Assembly (NCBI GenBank): GCA_934589665.1
Contig: CAKTOJ010000033.1
Coordinates: forward strand, 1-16,321
DNA length: 16,321 nt
Direction: 5' to 3'
Source: an uncultured Oscillospiraceae bacterium
GTDB lineage: Bacteria; Bacillota; Clostridia; Oscillospirales; Oscillospiraceae
In this document: positions 1 to 8,373 of the stretch, in pieces
Numbering within the stretch: position 1 is the stretch's first letter
How the letters are laid out: each line of letters starts with the position of its first letter
The notes under the pieces: generated by a model
What the model saw: only the letters and a program-made list of their open reading frames with translations
Database searches by the model: none
Told to the model about the DNA's origin: nothing
Position numbers and translations under genes: made by a program

Positions 1-1041
1 GTGTTCGTTTTCACCCCCCGCGGCGACGTGACGAACCTTCCGGCGGGCGCAACGCCCATCGACTTCGCCTACTCCGTTCACTCCGCCGTCGGCAACTCCA
101 TGGTCGGCGCGAAGGTCAACGGGCGCATTGTGCCGCTTGATTATCAGCTTAAAAACGGCGACGTGGTTGAGGTCCTTACCAGCAAGGCCGCCCACGGCCC
201 CAGCCGCGACTGGCTTCAGATCGCCAAGTCCAGCGAGGCCCGCGGTAAGATCCGCCAGTGGTTCAAAAAGGAAAAGCGCGAGGAGAACATCGTCAACGGC
301 CGCGCGTCCTTCGAGGCCGAACTCAAACACTGCGGCATCGCACTCTCTGAGGTCATCGGCGACGAGCTGCGTCCCGTCCTGCTCAAAAAGACCGGCTTCG
401 GCACGCTCGACGACATGTACGCTGCCATCGGCTACGGCGGCTTTTCCGCGCAGAAGGCGGTCAACCGCATCCGCGACGAGCTCAAGGCCATCAGCCGTCA
501 GCGTCAGGCCGAGCACGACGCCACCGTTCCCGTTCCCGGCGAGCCGGACAAAACGCGTCCCGCCGTCCCCAAGCGTGAAAAGAGCGTGCAGGGCATCGTG
601 GTGCAGGGGCTGACAAACTGCCTTGTGAAGTTTTCCAAGTGCTGCACCCCCGTGCCCGGCGACGAAATCGTTGGCTTCATCACCCGCGGCTATGGCGTAT
701 CCGTTCACCGCGCCGACTGCCCCAATGCCGCCCCCTCACGGCGTAAGCCGGAGGAATCCGGCCGCTGGATCAAGGTCGACTGGAGCAGTGATATCAACGA
801 ATCCTATCAGACCTCGCTCGATATTTACGCAAAGGACCGCCTCAACCTTGTGCTGGACGTGTCCGCCGTGCTCTCGTCGACACAGACGCGCGTGGCCGGC
901 ATCAACGCCAAAACGACGAGCGACGGCTTTGCGCTCATTCATCTTGAAATTTTCGTTTCCGGCAGCGAGCAGCTCTCCTCCGTCATGCGCAAGCTCCATC
1001 AGATCAGCGGCGTGATGAAGGTCGATCGTCCTGCCGGCTGA
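1..1041 (+). CDS. relA: RelA/SpoT family (p)ppGpp synthetase/hydrolase, C-terminal part (5' truncated by window)
   Basis: This is the regulatory half of a bifunctional stringent-response enzyme that makes and degrades (p)ppGpp. The visible 346 residues start at the TGS domain (about 1-62, with the GATPIDFAYSVHS signature). An alpha-helical linker follows, then the zinc-finger/RIS segment with KCCTPVPGD (213-221) and HRADC (236-240). A C-terminal ACT domain (about 267-345) completes the protein. The HD hydrolase and synthetase domains must lie upstream of the window. The GTG at base 1 is therefore an internal valine codon, since family members have about 730-750 residues and the reading frame is open from the first base. 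It heads the run pgi-dtd-MBL-hemZ, with 34 bases to pgi. In many clostridia relA directly precedes dtd. The family assignment is firm. Whether it is named relA, rel or spoT is only convention. Confidence 0.95.
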   Translation: MFVFTPRGDVTNLPAGATPIDFAYSVHSAVGNSMVGAKVNGRIVPLDYQLKNGDVVEVLTSKAAHGPSRDWLQIAKSSEARGKIRQWFKKEKREENIVNGRASFEAELKHCGIALSEVIGDELRPVLLKKTGFGTLDDMYAAIGYGGFSAQKAVNRIRDELKAISRQRQAEHDATVPVPGEPDKTRPAVPKREKSVQGIVVQGLTNCLVKFSKCCTPVPGDEIVGFITRGYGVSVHRADCPNAAPSRRKPEESGRWIKVDWSSDINESYQTSLDIYAKDRLNLVLDVSAVLSSTQTRVAGINAKTTSDGFALIHLEIFVSGSEQLSSVMRKLHQISGVMKVDRPAG

Positions 1042-1075
1042 TCGTCTGGCAAATCAAGTAAGGAGGAATTGTATC

Positions 1076-2410
1076 ATGCTTTCCATTGACGTGTCCCACG
1101 CCCGTCCGTTCCTGTCTTATCCTTATGAAGAGGTCCTCCGTCCCCGCCTTGAGCGCGCGCAGCGCGAGCTGCTCAGCGGCGGCGGCAAGGGCAGCGATTT
1201 TATCGGCTGGGTACATCTGCCCGAGCAGTATGACCGCGAGGAATACACACGTATCCTCGCCGCCGCGAAGAAGATTCAGAGCGATTCCAATGCGCTTGTC
1301 GTCATCGGCATCGGCGGCAGCTATCTCGGCGCGCGCGGCGTGATCGAGTGCCTGCGCTCGCCGAACTATAACCTCAAAAAGAAGACCACGCCCAATGTCT
1401 ACTTTGTCGGCAACAGCCTGTCCTCCGCCGCGCTGCGCGAGGTGATGGAGCTCGTCGGCGACGAGGATTTCTCCGTCAATGTCATCTCCAAGTCCGGCAC
1501 CACGACTGAACCCGCCGTCGCCTTCCGCTTCTTCCGTGAAAAGCTGGAGCAAAAGTATGGCAAGGCCGGGGCTGCCGCGCGCATCTATGCGACCACGGAC
1601 GCGCACCGCGGCGCGCTCAAATCGCTTGCTGACGCCGAGGGCTACGAGACCTTTGTCGTGCCCGACAATGTCGGCGGACGCTACAGCGTGCTCACCGCTG
1701 TGGGACTTCTGCCCATCGCCGTCGCCGGCGTGGACACGAATGCGCTGCTCGCCGGCGCACAGGAGATGGAAGCGCTCTGCGAGACCGCAGATTACACCAA
1801 CCCCGCATGGCAGTATGCCGCCGTGCGTCATGAGCTTTACCGCGCAGGGAAAAAGATCGAGCTGCTCGCCTGCTTTGAACCGTCGTTCCGTTTCATGGCG
1901 GAATGGTGGAAGCAGCTCTTCGGCGAGAGTGAGGGCAAAGAGGGCAAGGGCCTTTTCCCCGCCAGCGTCGACTTTACCGCCGATCTACACTCTATGGGCC
2001 AGTACATCCAGCAGGGCGAGCGCACACTGATGGAAACGGTCGTCCGCTTTGCCGCCGACCCCGATCAGCTCACGGTCCCACACGATGACGTCAACGGCGA
2101 CGGGCTCAATTTCCTTGAGGGAAAAACGATGGATTTCATCAACCGTCAGGCAATGGACGGCACGCTTCTCGCGCATGTCGAGGGCGGCGTACCGAACCTG
2201 ATCGTCTCCGCCGGTGTGCGCGATGAGCGCACCCTCGGCGCTTTGATCTACTTCTTCGAGTTCGCCTGCGGCCTGTCCGGATATCTTCTCGGTGTGAACC
2301 CCTTCGATCAGCCGGGCGTGGAGGCCTATAAAAAGAACATGTTCGCACTGCTCGGCAAGCCCGGCTACGAGGATGCCGGCGAGGCCCTGCGCGCCAAGCT
2401 CGCGCTGTAA
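1076..2410 (+). CDS. pgi: Glucose-6-phosphate isomerase
   Basis: Interconverts glucose 6-phosphate and fructose 6-phosphate in the cytoplasm, linking glycolysis, gluconeogenesis and the pentose phosphate route. The 444-residue length fits the short Bacillus/Clostridium type of PGI rather than the roughly 550-residue enterobacterial type. Visible signatures are VIGIGGSYLGARG (76-88), the sugar-phosphate-binding SKSGTTTEP (138-146), GESEGK (283-288) with the probable catalytic glutamate, DLHSMGQ with His305, and the C-terminal AYKKN around 417-421 with the catalytic lysine. The ATG at 1076 follows an AGGAGG site at 1061-1066. It sits between relA and dtd, which are usually adjacent in clostridia, and is probably co-transcribed with them, as no terminator is seen in the 34-base gap before it or the 14-base gap after it. 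Identity is very secure. Confidence 0.97.
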   Translation: MLSIDVSHARPFLSYPYEEVLRPRLERAQRELLSGGGKGSDFIGWVHLPEQYDREEYTRILAAAKKIQSDSNALVVIGIGGSYLGARGVIECLRSPNYNLKKKTTPNVYFVGNSLSSAALREVMELVGDEDFSVNVISKSGTTTEPAVAFRFFREKLEQKYGKAGAAARIYATTDAHRGALKSLADAEGYETFVVPDNVGGRYSVLTAVGLLPIAVAGVDTNALLAGAQEMEALCETADYTNPAWQYAAVRHELYRAGKKIELLACFEPSFRFMAEWWKQLFGESEGKEGKGLFPASVDFTADLHSMGQYIQQGERTLMETVVRFAADPDQLTVPHDDVNGDGLNFLEGKTMDFINRQAMDGTLLAHVEGGVPNLIVSAGVRDERTLGALIYFFEFACGLSGYLLGVNPFDQPGVEAYKKNMFALLGKPGYEDAGEALRAKLAL

Positions 2411-2424
2411 GGAGGAGCAATCGG

Positions 2425-2883
2425 ATGAAAGCAGTTCTCATGCGCGTCAAGCGCGCCAGTGTCACCATCAACGAACAGGAAACGCGCTCGATCGGCAAGG
2501 GTTTTCTGATCCTGCTGGCTGTCACCCATGACGATACGGAGGCACAGGCCGTCAAGCTTGCCGACAAACTCTGCTCGCTGCGTCTTTTCGAGGATACAGA
2601 CGGGAAAATCAACCTCGGCCTTGACGAGGTCGACGGCGAGATCATGGTCGTCTCCCAGTTCACACTCTATGGCAACTGCCGCAAGGGCCGCCGACCCGAA
2701 TTTCTCAACGCCGCCCGGCCCGAAACCGCCATTCCGCTTTATGAGAAGTTTGTCTCTCTCGTCCGCGCCAAGGGCTATCATGTGGAGACCGGCGAGTTTG
2801 GCGCCTATATGGCGGTCGATTCCATCAACGACGGTCCCTTTACCCTGATCGTGGACACCAAGGATCTGGAAGCCCCCAAATAA
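2425..2883 (+). CDS. dtd: D-aminoacyl-tRNA deacylase
   Basis: Removes D-amino acids, and glycine mischarged on tRNA-Ala, from tRNAs, so it is a proofreading enzyme of translation that acts as a homodimer. The 152-residue length is typical. The catalytic loop SQFTLYGNCRKGRRP (77-91) and the C-terminal cross-subunit motif NDGPFT (135-140) are both present. The second motif is normally NxGPVT, so Phe replaces the usual Val next to the Gly-cisPro pair. The gene starts 14 bases after pgi, with an AGGAGG-type site at 2411-2416. The following MBL-fold gene is a standard clostridial neighbour. The assignment is secure. The Val-to-Phe change is discussed as a finding. Confidence 0.95.
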   Translation: MKAVLMRVKRASVTINEQETRSIGKGFLILLAVTHDDTEAQAVKLADKLCSLRLFEDTDGKINLGLDEVDGEIMVVSQFTLYGNCRKGRRPEFLNAARPETAIPLYEKFVSLVRAKGYHVETGEFGAYMAVDSINDGPFTLIVDTKDLEAPK

Positions 2884-2904
2884 TCTCTTTTCGGAGGTCG
2901 TTTT

Positions 2905-3519
2905 ATGAAAGTCATTACCACTGTCGTCGGCGAGCTCGGCACAAACTGCTATCTGTTTTTCGACGAGACGTCGCGGCTTGCCGCGCTCGTTGATCCCGCT
3001 GACAGCCCAGACGAGCTTGCCGCAATCATCGCGCGTGAAAATGTTCAGCTCCGCTACATTCTCCTCACCCACGGGCACCGCGACCATACCTTTGCCGCCC
3101 CCGCCATGCACGAGCGCTTTCCCGAGGCCGAGGTATATATCCACCGGCTCGACGCCAGCGGCTCCGGCATCTATCACTACCCTCTTGAGGGCGTGATCGA
3201 CGGCCTGAAATATTATGGCGAGGGCGATAAGCTCCCGCTCGACCCGCTCACCATCGAGGTCATGCACACCCCCGGCCATACGGCCGGCGGCGTCACGCTC
3301 AAGGTCGGCGACGCACTTTTTGTCGGCGATACGCTTTTTGCCGGCTCCTTCGGCCGCACCGATCTTCCCGGCGGCGACACGTCGGAGATGTTCGCCTCTC
3401 TGCGCCGCCTCGGCCGGCTGGAAGGCGATTACACCGTCTATCCCGGTCATATGGACCGCACGACCCTTGCGCGGGAGAAGCAGTTTAACCCCTACCTGCG
3501 CATGGCATTACAGAAATAA
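2905..3519 (+). CDS. MBL-fold metallo-hydrolase (glyoxalase II-like, YqgX type)
   Basis: A 204-residue metallo-beta-lactamase-fold hydrolase. The binuclear metal site is intact: THGHRDH (His56, His58, Asp60, His61), His125 in HTPGHTAGG, Asp142 in VGDTLF, and His182 in YPGHMDRTT. The terminal EKQFNPYLR block is typical of the short glyoxalase II-like group that includes Bacillus YqgX. The full-length GloB C-terminal substrate domain is absent, so S-lactoylglutathione hydrolysis should not be assumed, particularly in an organism that probably uses other low-molecular-weight thiols. The physiological substrate is unknown. It lies between dtd (21-base gap, GGAGG site at 2895-2899) and hemZ (12-base gap), a conserved clostridial placement that suggests co-transcription but gives no clear function. 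Confidence 0.9.
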   Translation: MKVITTVVGELGTNCYLFFDETSRLAALVDPADSPDELAAIIARENVQLRYILLTHGHRDHTFAAPAMHERFPEAEVYIHRLDASGSGIYHYPLEGVIDGLKYYGEGDKLPLDPLTIEVMHTPGHTAGGVTLKVGDALFVGDTLFAGSFGRTDLPGGDTSEMFASLRRLGRLEGDYTVYPGHMDRTTLAREKQFNPYLRMALQK

Positions 3520-3531
3520 GGAGCGTCCCTT

Positions 3532-5007
3532 ATGAAGCTTGAGCTCATCGGGCATGATGAAAAATATGCGGTCGAGCAAAGCCTGCTCACGCTCTTTCCG
3601 GACGAGCGGCCAGTTTACGGCCCCGTGGAGGAAACGGATGAAAGCTGGGCACGCATCACCCTCAGCGAGGATACAGATGCCGTCTGCGTCACCACAGAGC
3701 TGGCGCACGGCGGCTCCTCCGCCGCCGACTGCTACAGCTATCCCCTCTCCGGCACAGAGTACGAAAGGGAGGGGCAGCGCCGCCATGCCCTCGGATTGAG
3801 CTTTTTCCGCGCGGCAAAGGAGGTCCTTGGTGTGACGCCCGCATGGGGCAGCCTGACCGGCGTGCGTCCGAGCAAGGTCGCCGTCTCACTCCTGCGCGAG
3901 GGGCGTTCGCCTGCCGCCGCGCTCACGGATCTGGAGGACGTCTACTCCGTCACGCCGCAGCGTGCCCGCCTTGCGCTTGAGGCCGCCGAAACCGGTCTGC
4001 GCGTGCAGTCCGAGCTGGCGGCAAACGATATCTCACTTTATGTCGGTATCCCGTTCTGCCCCACCCGCTGCGCCTATTGCAGCTTCGTCGCGCAGAGCGT
4101 GGAAAAGTCCTTCGCCCTCGTCGAACCCTATCTGGCTGCGCTTTTCGATGAAATCGAAAGCGCGGGCGCAATGGTGCGCTCGCTGGGGCTGAACATCAAG
4201 TCCTTCTATATGGGCGGCGGCACGCCGACTACTCTGACGGCGGAGCAGATGGACCGGCTGCTGACAAAGCTTGAACAGAGCTTCGATCTCACACGTCTTG
4301 CCGAATCGACCATCGAGGCGGGACGGCCCGACACCATTGATCCCGAAAAGCTTGCCGTGCTGCGCGCGCATCAGATCACGCGCGTCTCCGTCAACCCGCA
4401 GACGATGGAGGATCACGTTCTTTCCGCCATCGGCCGCCGCCATACGGCGGATGACATCCGCCGCGCCATGTGCGAGGTGATGAAGGCAGGCTTTCCCCAC
4501 GTCAACATGGACCTGATCGCAGGGCTTCCCGAGGATACGCCTGCCGGCTTCCGCCGCAGTCTCGATGAGGTGATCTCCATGGGCGCGGACAACATTACAG
4601 TCCACACGCTCTCGCTTAAAAAGGGCAGCCGCATCACACTTGAGGGCAGCCGCATCCCGTCGGCGGATGAGGTCGCCGAAATGCTGGACTATGCCGACCC
4701 CGCTCTGCGTAAACATGGCTTTGAGCCATACTATCTCTACCGCCAGAAGTACATGTCCGGCAGCTTCGAAAATGTCGGCTGGACCAGACCCGGCGGCGAG
4801 GGGCTTTACAATATCTATATCATGGAAGAGCTGCACTCTATCCTTTCCCTCGGCGCGGGCGGCTCAACCAAGATGGTCGGCGGCGGTCAGATCCGCCGTG
4901 CCTTCAACGCCAAATATCCCAAAGAGTACATTGAGCTGCGCGAAAAACGCGAGGGAAACCTTGCCGACTTCGCCCGCTTTTACACACAGCAAGGAGAAAA
5001 GCCATGA
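3532..5007 (+). CDS. hemZ: Radical SAM coproporphyrinogen dehydrogenase-like protein HemZ
   Basis: A 491-residue radical S-adenosylmethionine protein of the HemN/HemW/HemZ group. The N-terminal 160 or so residues are the HemZ-type extension, which lacks an iron-sulfur motif. The radical SAM core begins near residue 168, with the CxxxCxxC cluster at Cys176, Cys180 and Cys183. GGGTP (228-232) is the SAM-binding strand. The family is annotated as oxygen-independent coproporphyrinogen III dehydrogenase. HemN-like proteins include heme chaperones, however, and no other heme-synthesis gene is visible here, so the biochemical role is not settled. The start follows an AAGGAG site overlapping the MBL gene stop. 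Its stop overlaps the next start as ATGA, suggesting translational coupling to the purine-nucleoside phosphorylase. In many clostridia hemZ is followed by hisS and aspS, which is not the case here. Confidence 0.9.
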   Translation: MKLELIGHDEKYAVEQSLLTLFPDERPVYGPVEETDESWARITLSEDTDAVCVTTELAHGGSSAADCYSYPLSGTEYEREGQRRHALGLSFFRAAKEVLGVTPAWGSLTGVRPSKVAVSLLREGRSPAAALTDLEDVYSVTPQRARLALEAAETGLRVQSELAANDISLYVGIPFCPTRCAYCSFVAQSVEKSFALVEPYLAALFDEIESAGAMVRSLGLNIKSFYMGGGTPTTLTAEQMDRLLTKLEQSFDLTRLAESTIEAGRPDTIDPEKLAVLRAHQITRVSVNPQTMEDHVLSAIGRRHTADDIRRAMCEVMKAGFPHVNMDLIAGLPEDTPAGFRRSLDEVISMGADNITVHTLSLKKGSRITLEGSRIPSADEVAEMLDYADPALRKHGFEPYYLYRQKYMSGSFENVGWTRPGGEGLYNIYIMEELHSILSLGAGGSTKMVGGGQIRRAFNAKYPKEYIELREKREGNLADFARFYTQQGEKP

Positions 5008-5873
5008 TCTACACCCATTCCCACATCCCCACCGCGGACGACGCCGCCCCGCACTTCACCTATCAGGACTACTGCGAGAGTGCAGACCTACTCGCCGCCC
5101 GCACGCATAATTTCGTCCCCGAGGTTCTGCTCATTCTCGGCAGCGGCCTCGGCTTCCTCGGCGACACGGTCGAAGGCCCGATCTTTATCGACTACGGCGA
5201 CATTCCCCATTTCCGTCCCTCCACCGCCCCCGGTCATAAGGGCCGCTTCGTGTTCGGCACGCTGCGCGGAAAGCGCGTGGCGGTCATGCAGGGCCGCATG
5301 CACTGCTACGAGGGCTACACGATGGAGCAGGCAGCCTATGCCGTGCGTGTCGCGCGTCTGCTCGGCGCGAAGAAGCTGATCGTCACAAACGCCGCCGGCT
5401 GCGTCAACATAGACTGGCACGCGGGCGAGCTGATGCTCATTACCGACCACATCAAGCTCTTTGACTTCGGCCCGCTCCGCGGTCCCAATGTCGATGAGTT
5501 CGGCACCCGCTTCCCCGACGTCTCCACCCTCTACACGCCGCGCCTCCAATCGCTTGCCCGTGAGAGCGCAAAGGCCCACGGCATCACACTGCGCGAGGGC
5601 GTTTACATGTATTTCCCCGGCCCGCAGTTTGAAACGCCCGCCGAGGTACGCGCCGCACGCGTGCTCGGCGCAGACGCAGTCGGCATGTCCACAGTGCCCG
5701 AGACCATCGTCGCCGGCCATTGCGGCATGGAGGTGATGGGCGTGACGCTGCTGTCCAACATGGCCGCCGGCGTACTGCCCCAGCCGCTCTCCGGTGCGGA
5801 GGTCAACGAGGCCGCGGACGCCGCAGCGCCTGTCTTTTCTGAATTTATTCTCTCTTGTCTGGAGTCCATCTGA
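5004..5873 (+). CDS. Purine-nucleoside phosphorylase (trimeric, PNP/MTAP family)
   Basis: Cleaves purine (deoxy)ribonucleosides with phosphate to the free base and (deoxy)ribose 1-phosphate, in purine salvage. The 289 residues carry the motifs of the trimeric class: phosphate-binding GSGLG (46-50), HKGR (78-81), GRMHCYEG (97-104), the base-binding FETPAE (209-214), GMSTVPE (227-233) and SNMAAG with Asn252. The Glu/Asn pair suggests 6-oxopurine (inosine/guanosine) preference. That is inference from characterised relatives such as Bacillus PunA. There are roughly 15 extra residues at the N-terminus compared with short family members, but the start is supported by an AAGGAG site at 4991-4996 and the ATGA overlap with hemZ. 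No terminator is visible before spoVB, 22 bases downstream. Confidence 0.94.
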   Translation: MIYTHSHIPTADDAAPHFTYQDYCESADLLAARTHNFVPEVLLILGSGLGFLGDTVEGPIFIDYGDIPHFRPSTAPGHKGRFVFGTLRGKRVAVMQGRMHCYEGYTMEQAAYAVRVARLLGAKKLIVTNAAGCVNIDWHAGELMLITDHIKLFDFGPLRGPNVDEFGTRFPDVSTLYTPRLQSLARESAKAHGITLREGVYMYFPGPQFETPAEVRAARVLGADAVGMSTVPETIVAGHCGMEVMGVTLLSNMAAGVLPQPLSGAEVNEAADAAAPVFSEFILSCLESI

Positions 5874-5895
5874 GCTTTGAAAGGATGTTCCTTTT

Positions 5896-7500
5896 ATGGC
5901 AGCTGAAAAAAAGCAATCCTTCCTCGGCGGCGCGGCGGTCCTTGCCTTCGGCATTGTCGCGGTCAAGGTCATCGGCGCGGTATTCAAGATCCCACTGCGC
6001 AACATTCTCGGCGAAGCCGGCAGCGCGGATTTCTCCAACGCCTATAATATTTACGGAACGCTCCTGACGGTTTCCACCGCCGGTCTGCCCGTCGCGCTCT
6101 CCAAGTTGGTAAGCGAGTCCTACGCGCGCGGGCGCACGCAGCAGGCCCGCCGAACCTTCCGCGTCGCGTTTCTGATCTTTCTTGCGCTGGGTCTGGTCTC
6201 GTTTGCGCTGATGTGGTGGGGCAACAGCTATCTTGCGGGACTTTTGAACAATCCCCGCGCGGCCTACGGCATCCGCGCCCTCGCTCCTGCGGTGATCTGC
6301 GTGGCCTGTTTGTCAGCCTTCCGCGGCTATGCGCAGGGCAGGCAGTACATGACGCCCACCGCCGTCTCGCAGATCATCGAGGCGCTGTGCAAGCTGCTCT
6401 TCGGTTTGGCACTGTCTGTGTGGCTGCTTCATCTCGGCCAGCTGGACTATATTGCCGCCGCCGGTGCGATTGCGGGCGTGACAGTCGGCACGGTGCTCTC
6501 CCTGCTCTACATGGCCGCAAACTATCTGCGCCATCGTCCCCTCGTGCGCCGCGGCGAGCCCTGCGCCCCCGACGGCGCGATCCTGCGCCGCCTGCTGGCG
6601 CTTGCCGTACCCATCACAATCTCCTCGTCGATGGTTTCCATCATCACCCTGATCGACACCTCGCTTGTTCAGGGCCGTCTGCAAAGTGCGCTGCACTACT
6701 CGCTCGACGAGATGCGCGCGCTCTACGGCAACTATTCGGCCTGCATGGACCTTTATAATCTTCCCGCTTCGCTGATGGTCGCGCTGACGGCCTCGGTCAT
6801 TCCCGCCGTCTCCTCTGCCATTACCCGGCGCGACCGGCGTCAGACCGCACGCATCGTACGCTCGTCCTTCCGCGTCACGGCGCTGCTCGCCTTTCCGATG
6901 GGGCTTGGTCTCTGGTCGCTCAGCAAGCCGATCTTCCACCTGTGCTACCGCAGCTATAACGCCGAGCTCGGCGGCCCGCTGCTTGCCACGCTCGGCATTG
7001 CGAGCATCTTCGTCTGCCTGATGCTGGTCACCAACTCCATTCTTCAGGCCTACGGCCGCGTCAGCACGCCGATTTTGACCATGCTCATCGGCGGTGTGGT
7101 CAAGATCCTTCTGAACTATAATCTTGTCGCCATTCCCTCCGTCAATATCCATGGCGCGCCCATCGGTACGCTGGTGTGCTTTGCGCTCACAGCGCTGCTC
7201 AATCTCATTGCCGTGGCACGCATCGCCCCCTTCCGTCTGAACTATCCGGGTTATTTTCTCCGCCCGCTCCTCGCGTCGCTTGCGATGGCCTTTACAGCCC
7301 GTGGCGCTTACTCTCTCATCTCGCACTTCATCGTTCTCTCCAGCGAGCGGCTGACGCTGCTTTTGTGCGTGCTGTTCTCCATCGGTGCCGCCGTCGTAGT
7401 CTACGGCATCCTCGTGCTTGCACTGCACTGCATCCGCCGCAGCGACCTTGCTCTTCTGCCAAAGGGTGAAAAGCTCGCAGACCTCCTTCACATCTCGTAA
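5896..7500 (+). CDS. spoVB: Stage V sporulation protein B-like lipid flippase (MurJ/MATE superfamily)
   Basis: An integral membrane protein of 534 residues with about 14 hydrophobic segments, spaced evenly from residue 10 to near 520. It belongs to the polysaccharide-export/MurJ branch of the MOP flippase superfamily. The N-terminal block (FLGGAAVLAFG, then KVIGAVFKIPLRNILG) is the family's characteristic opening helix pair. In Bacillus SpoVB is needed for spore cortex peptidoglycan and probably flips lipid-linked precursors. Related MurJ-like proteins in the same genome can do this in vegetative cells. The spoVB name rests mainly on context: mazG, rqcP, yabP, yabQ and divIC follow in the order of the Bacillus yabM-yabR region. 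The start has a GAAAGGA site at 5879-5885. No dedicated sporulation promoter was recognised upstream, so read-through from the upstream operon is possible. Confidence 0.88.
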   Translation: MAAEKKQSFLGGAAVLAFGIVAVKVIGAVFKIPLRNILGEAGSADFSNAYNIYGTLLTVSTAGLPVALSKLVSESYARGRTQQARRTFRVAFLIFLALGLVSFALMWWGNSYLAGLLNNPRAAYGIRALAPAVICVACLSAFRGYAQGRQYMTPTAVSQIIEALCKLLFGLALSVWLLHLGQLDYIAAAGAIAGVTVGTVLSLLYMAANYLRHRPLVRRGEPCAPDGAILRRLLALAVPITISSSMVSIITLIDTSLVQGRLQSALHYSLDEMRALYGNYSACMDLYNLPASLMVALTASVIPAVSSAITRRDRRQTARIVRSSFRVTALLAFPMGLGLWSLSKPIFHLCYRSYNAELGGPLLATLGIASIFVCLMLVTNSILQAYGRVSTPILTMLIGGVVKILLNYNLVAIPSVNIHGAPIGTLVCFALTALLNLIAVARIAPFRLNYPGYFLRPLLASLAMAFTARGAYSLISHFIVLSSERLTLLLCVLFSIGAAVVVYGILVLALHCIRRSDLALLPKGEKLADLLHIS

Positions 7501-7538
7501 AAACCTTGATAAACCTTGAAAAATCACAGAAAAATCTT
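7500..7538 (+). repeat. Two AT-rich tandem repeats before mazG
   Basis: AAACCTTGAT/AAACCTTGAA (7501-7520) is a 10-base tandem repeat with one mismatch. It is followed by AAAAATC at 7519-7525 and again at 7530-7536. The repeats fill the spoVB-mazG gap, which otherwise shows no promoter or strong ribosome site. Confidence 0.45.
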
Positions 7539-7555
7539 GCATTGGAACAGTAAGT

Positions 7556-8350
7556 ATGGTAAATTTTGAGAAGAAAGAGAAATACTCCCTACAGGATCTC
7601 ATTGAGATCCTGCGTATTCTGCGCGCGCCGGGCGGCTGCCCATGGGATCGCGCGCAGACGCATTTGTCCGACCGCCGCAACTTCCTTGAGGAAGCCTATG
7701 AGGCCGTCGAGGCCTTTGATCGCGACGATCCGGCGCTGATGTGCGAGGAACTGGGCGACATGCTCATGCAGGTTCTCTTCAACATCCACATCGAAGAGGA
7801 TGCCGGTCGGTTCACCACAGATGATGTCACAGACCACGTCTGCAGGAAGCTCATCTTTCGCCACCCTCATGTGTTCGGCGACGCCACTGCTGATACAAGC
7901 GAAGAGGTGCTTGTCAACTGGGACGCGCTCAAGCGTCAGGAAAAGGGGCAGCACACTACCGCTGAGGCAATGGATTCCGTCGCACGCTCTCTCCCCGCGC
8001 TCTGGCGCGCGGACAAGCTTCAAAGCAAGGCCGCCAAAGCGGGCTTCGAGTTTCCCGATGTTTCCGGTGCACTGGACAAGCTGGACGAGGAAACGCAGGA
8101 GCTGCGCGAGGCTATGGAAAACGGCACGAATTTTACGGAGGAGCTCGGCGACGTGCTCTTTGCCGCCGTAAAGGTCGGCCGCTTTGTCGGCGTCGATCCC
8201 GAGGACGCGCTGAACCGGACGTGCGAGAAATTTATCAAACGCTTCCGCTGCGTGGAGCAGGCCTGTGCCGCCCGCGGTGCGGAAATGAACACGCTTCCCC
8301 TCGACGAGCTTACCACGCTTTGGAAGCAGGCCAAATCATCAGATGAATAA
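7556..8350 (+). CDS. mazG: Nucleoside triphosphate pyrophosphohydrolase MazG
   Basis: Hydrolyses (d)NTPs to NMP and pyrophosphate, acting as a house-cleaning enzyme. In some bacteria it also affects ppGpp levels. The 264 residues contain two MazG domains: the first has LRAPGGCPWDRAQTH (22-36), EEAYEAVEA (45-53) and EELGD (64-68), the second has EELGD at 195-199. These acidic clusters bind magnesium. Bacillus YabN carries an extra N-terminal methyltransferase-like domain that is absent here, giving an E. coli-like length. The ATG at 7556 is the only sensible start, yet the upstream bases show only a weak GGAACAG as ribosome site. Immediately before it is a pair of AT-rich tandem repeats. A short A-tract/T-tract hairpin overlaps the stop codon and may end transcription. 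Confidence 0.94.
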   Translation: MVNFEKKEKYSLQDLIEILRILRAPGGCPWDRAQTHLSDRRNFLEEAYEAVEAFDRDDPALMCEELGDMLMQVLFNIHIEEDAGRFTTDDVTDHVCRKLIFRHPHVFGDATADTSEEVLVNWDALKRQEKGQHTTAEAMDSVARSLPALWRADKLQSKAAKAGFEFPDVSGALDKLDEETQELREAMENGTNFTEELGDVLFAAVKVGRFVGVDPEDALNRTCEKFIKRFRCVEQACAARGAEMNTLPLDELTTLWKQAKSSDE

Positions 8351-8370
8351 AAAACGCTGTGTCGTTTTTT
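8349..8370 (+). terminator. Weak A/T-type hairpin terminator after mazG
   Basis: AAAAAACG (8349-8356) pairs with CGTTTTTT (8363-8370) around a CTGTGT loop, starting within the mazG stop codon. Only two G-C pairs support the stem, so termination may be partial. Confidence 0.5.
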
Positions 8371-8373
8371 GTT

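Noticed and set aside
2365..3450. Minus-strand open frame of 361 codons opposite dtd and the MBL hydrolase
   Set aside because: It is antisense to two clear genes with catalytic motifs and strong ribosome sites. Long antisense frames are expected in GC-rich DNA, and its product shows no recognisable domain.
6313..7680. Minus-strand open frame of 455 codons opposite spoVB
   Set aside because: The product is a low-complexity, highly charged sequence mirroring the hydrophobic codons of spoVB. No family resemblance or ribosome site.
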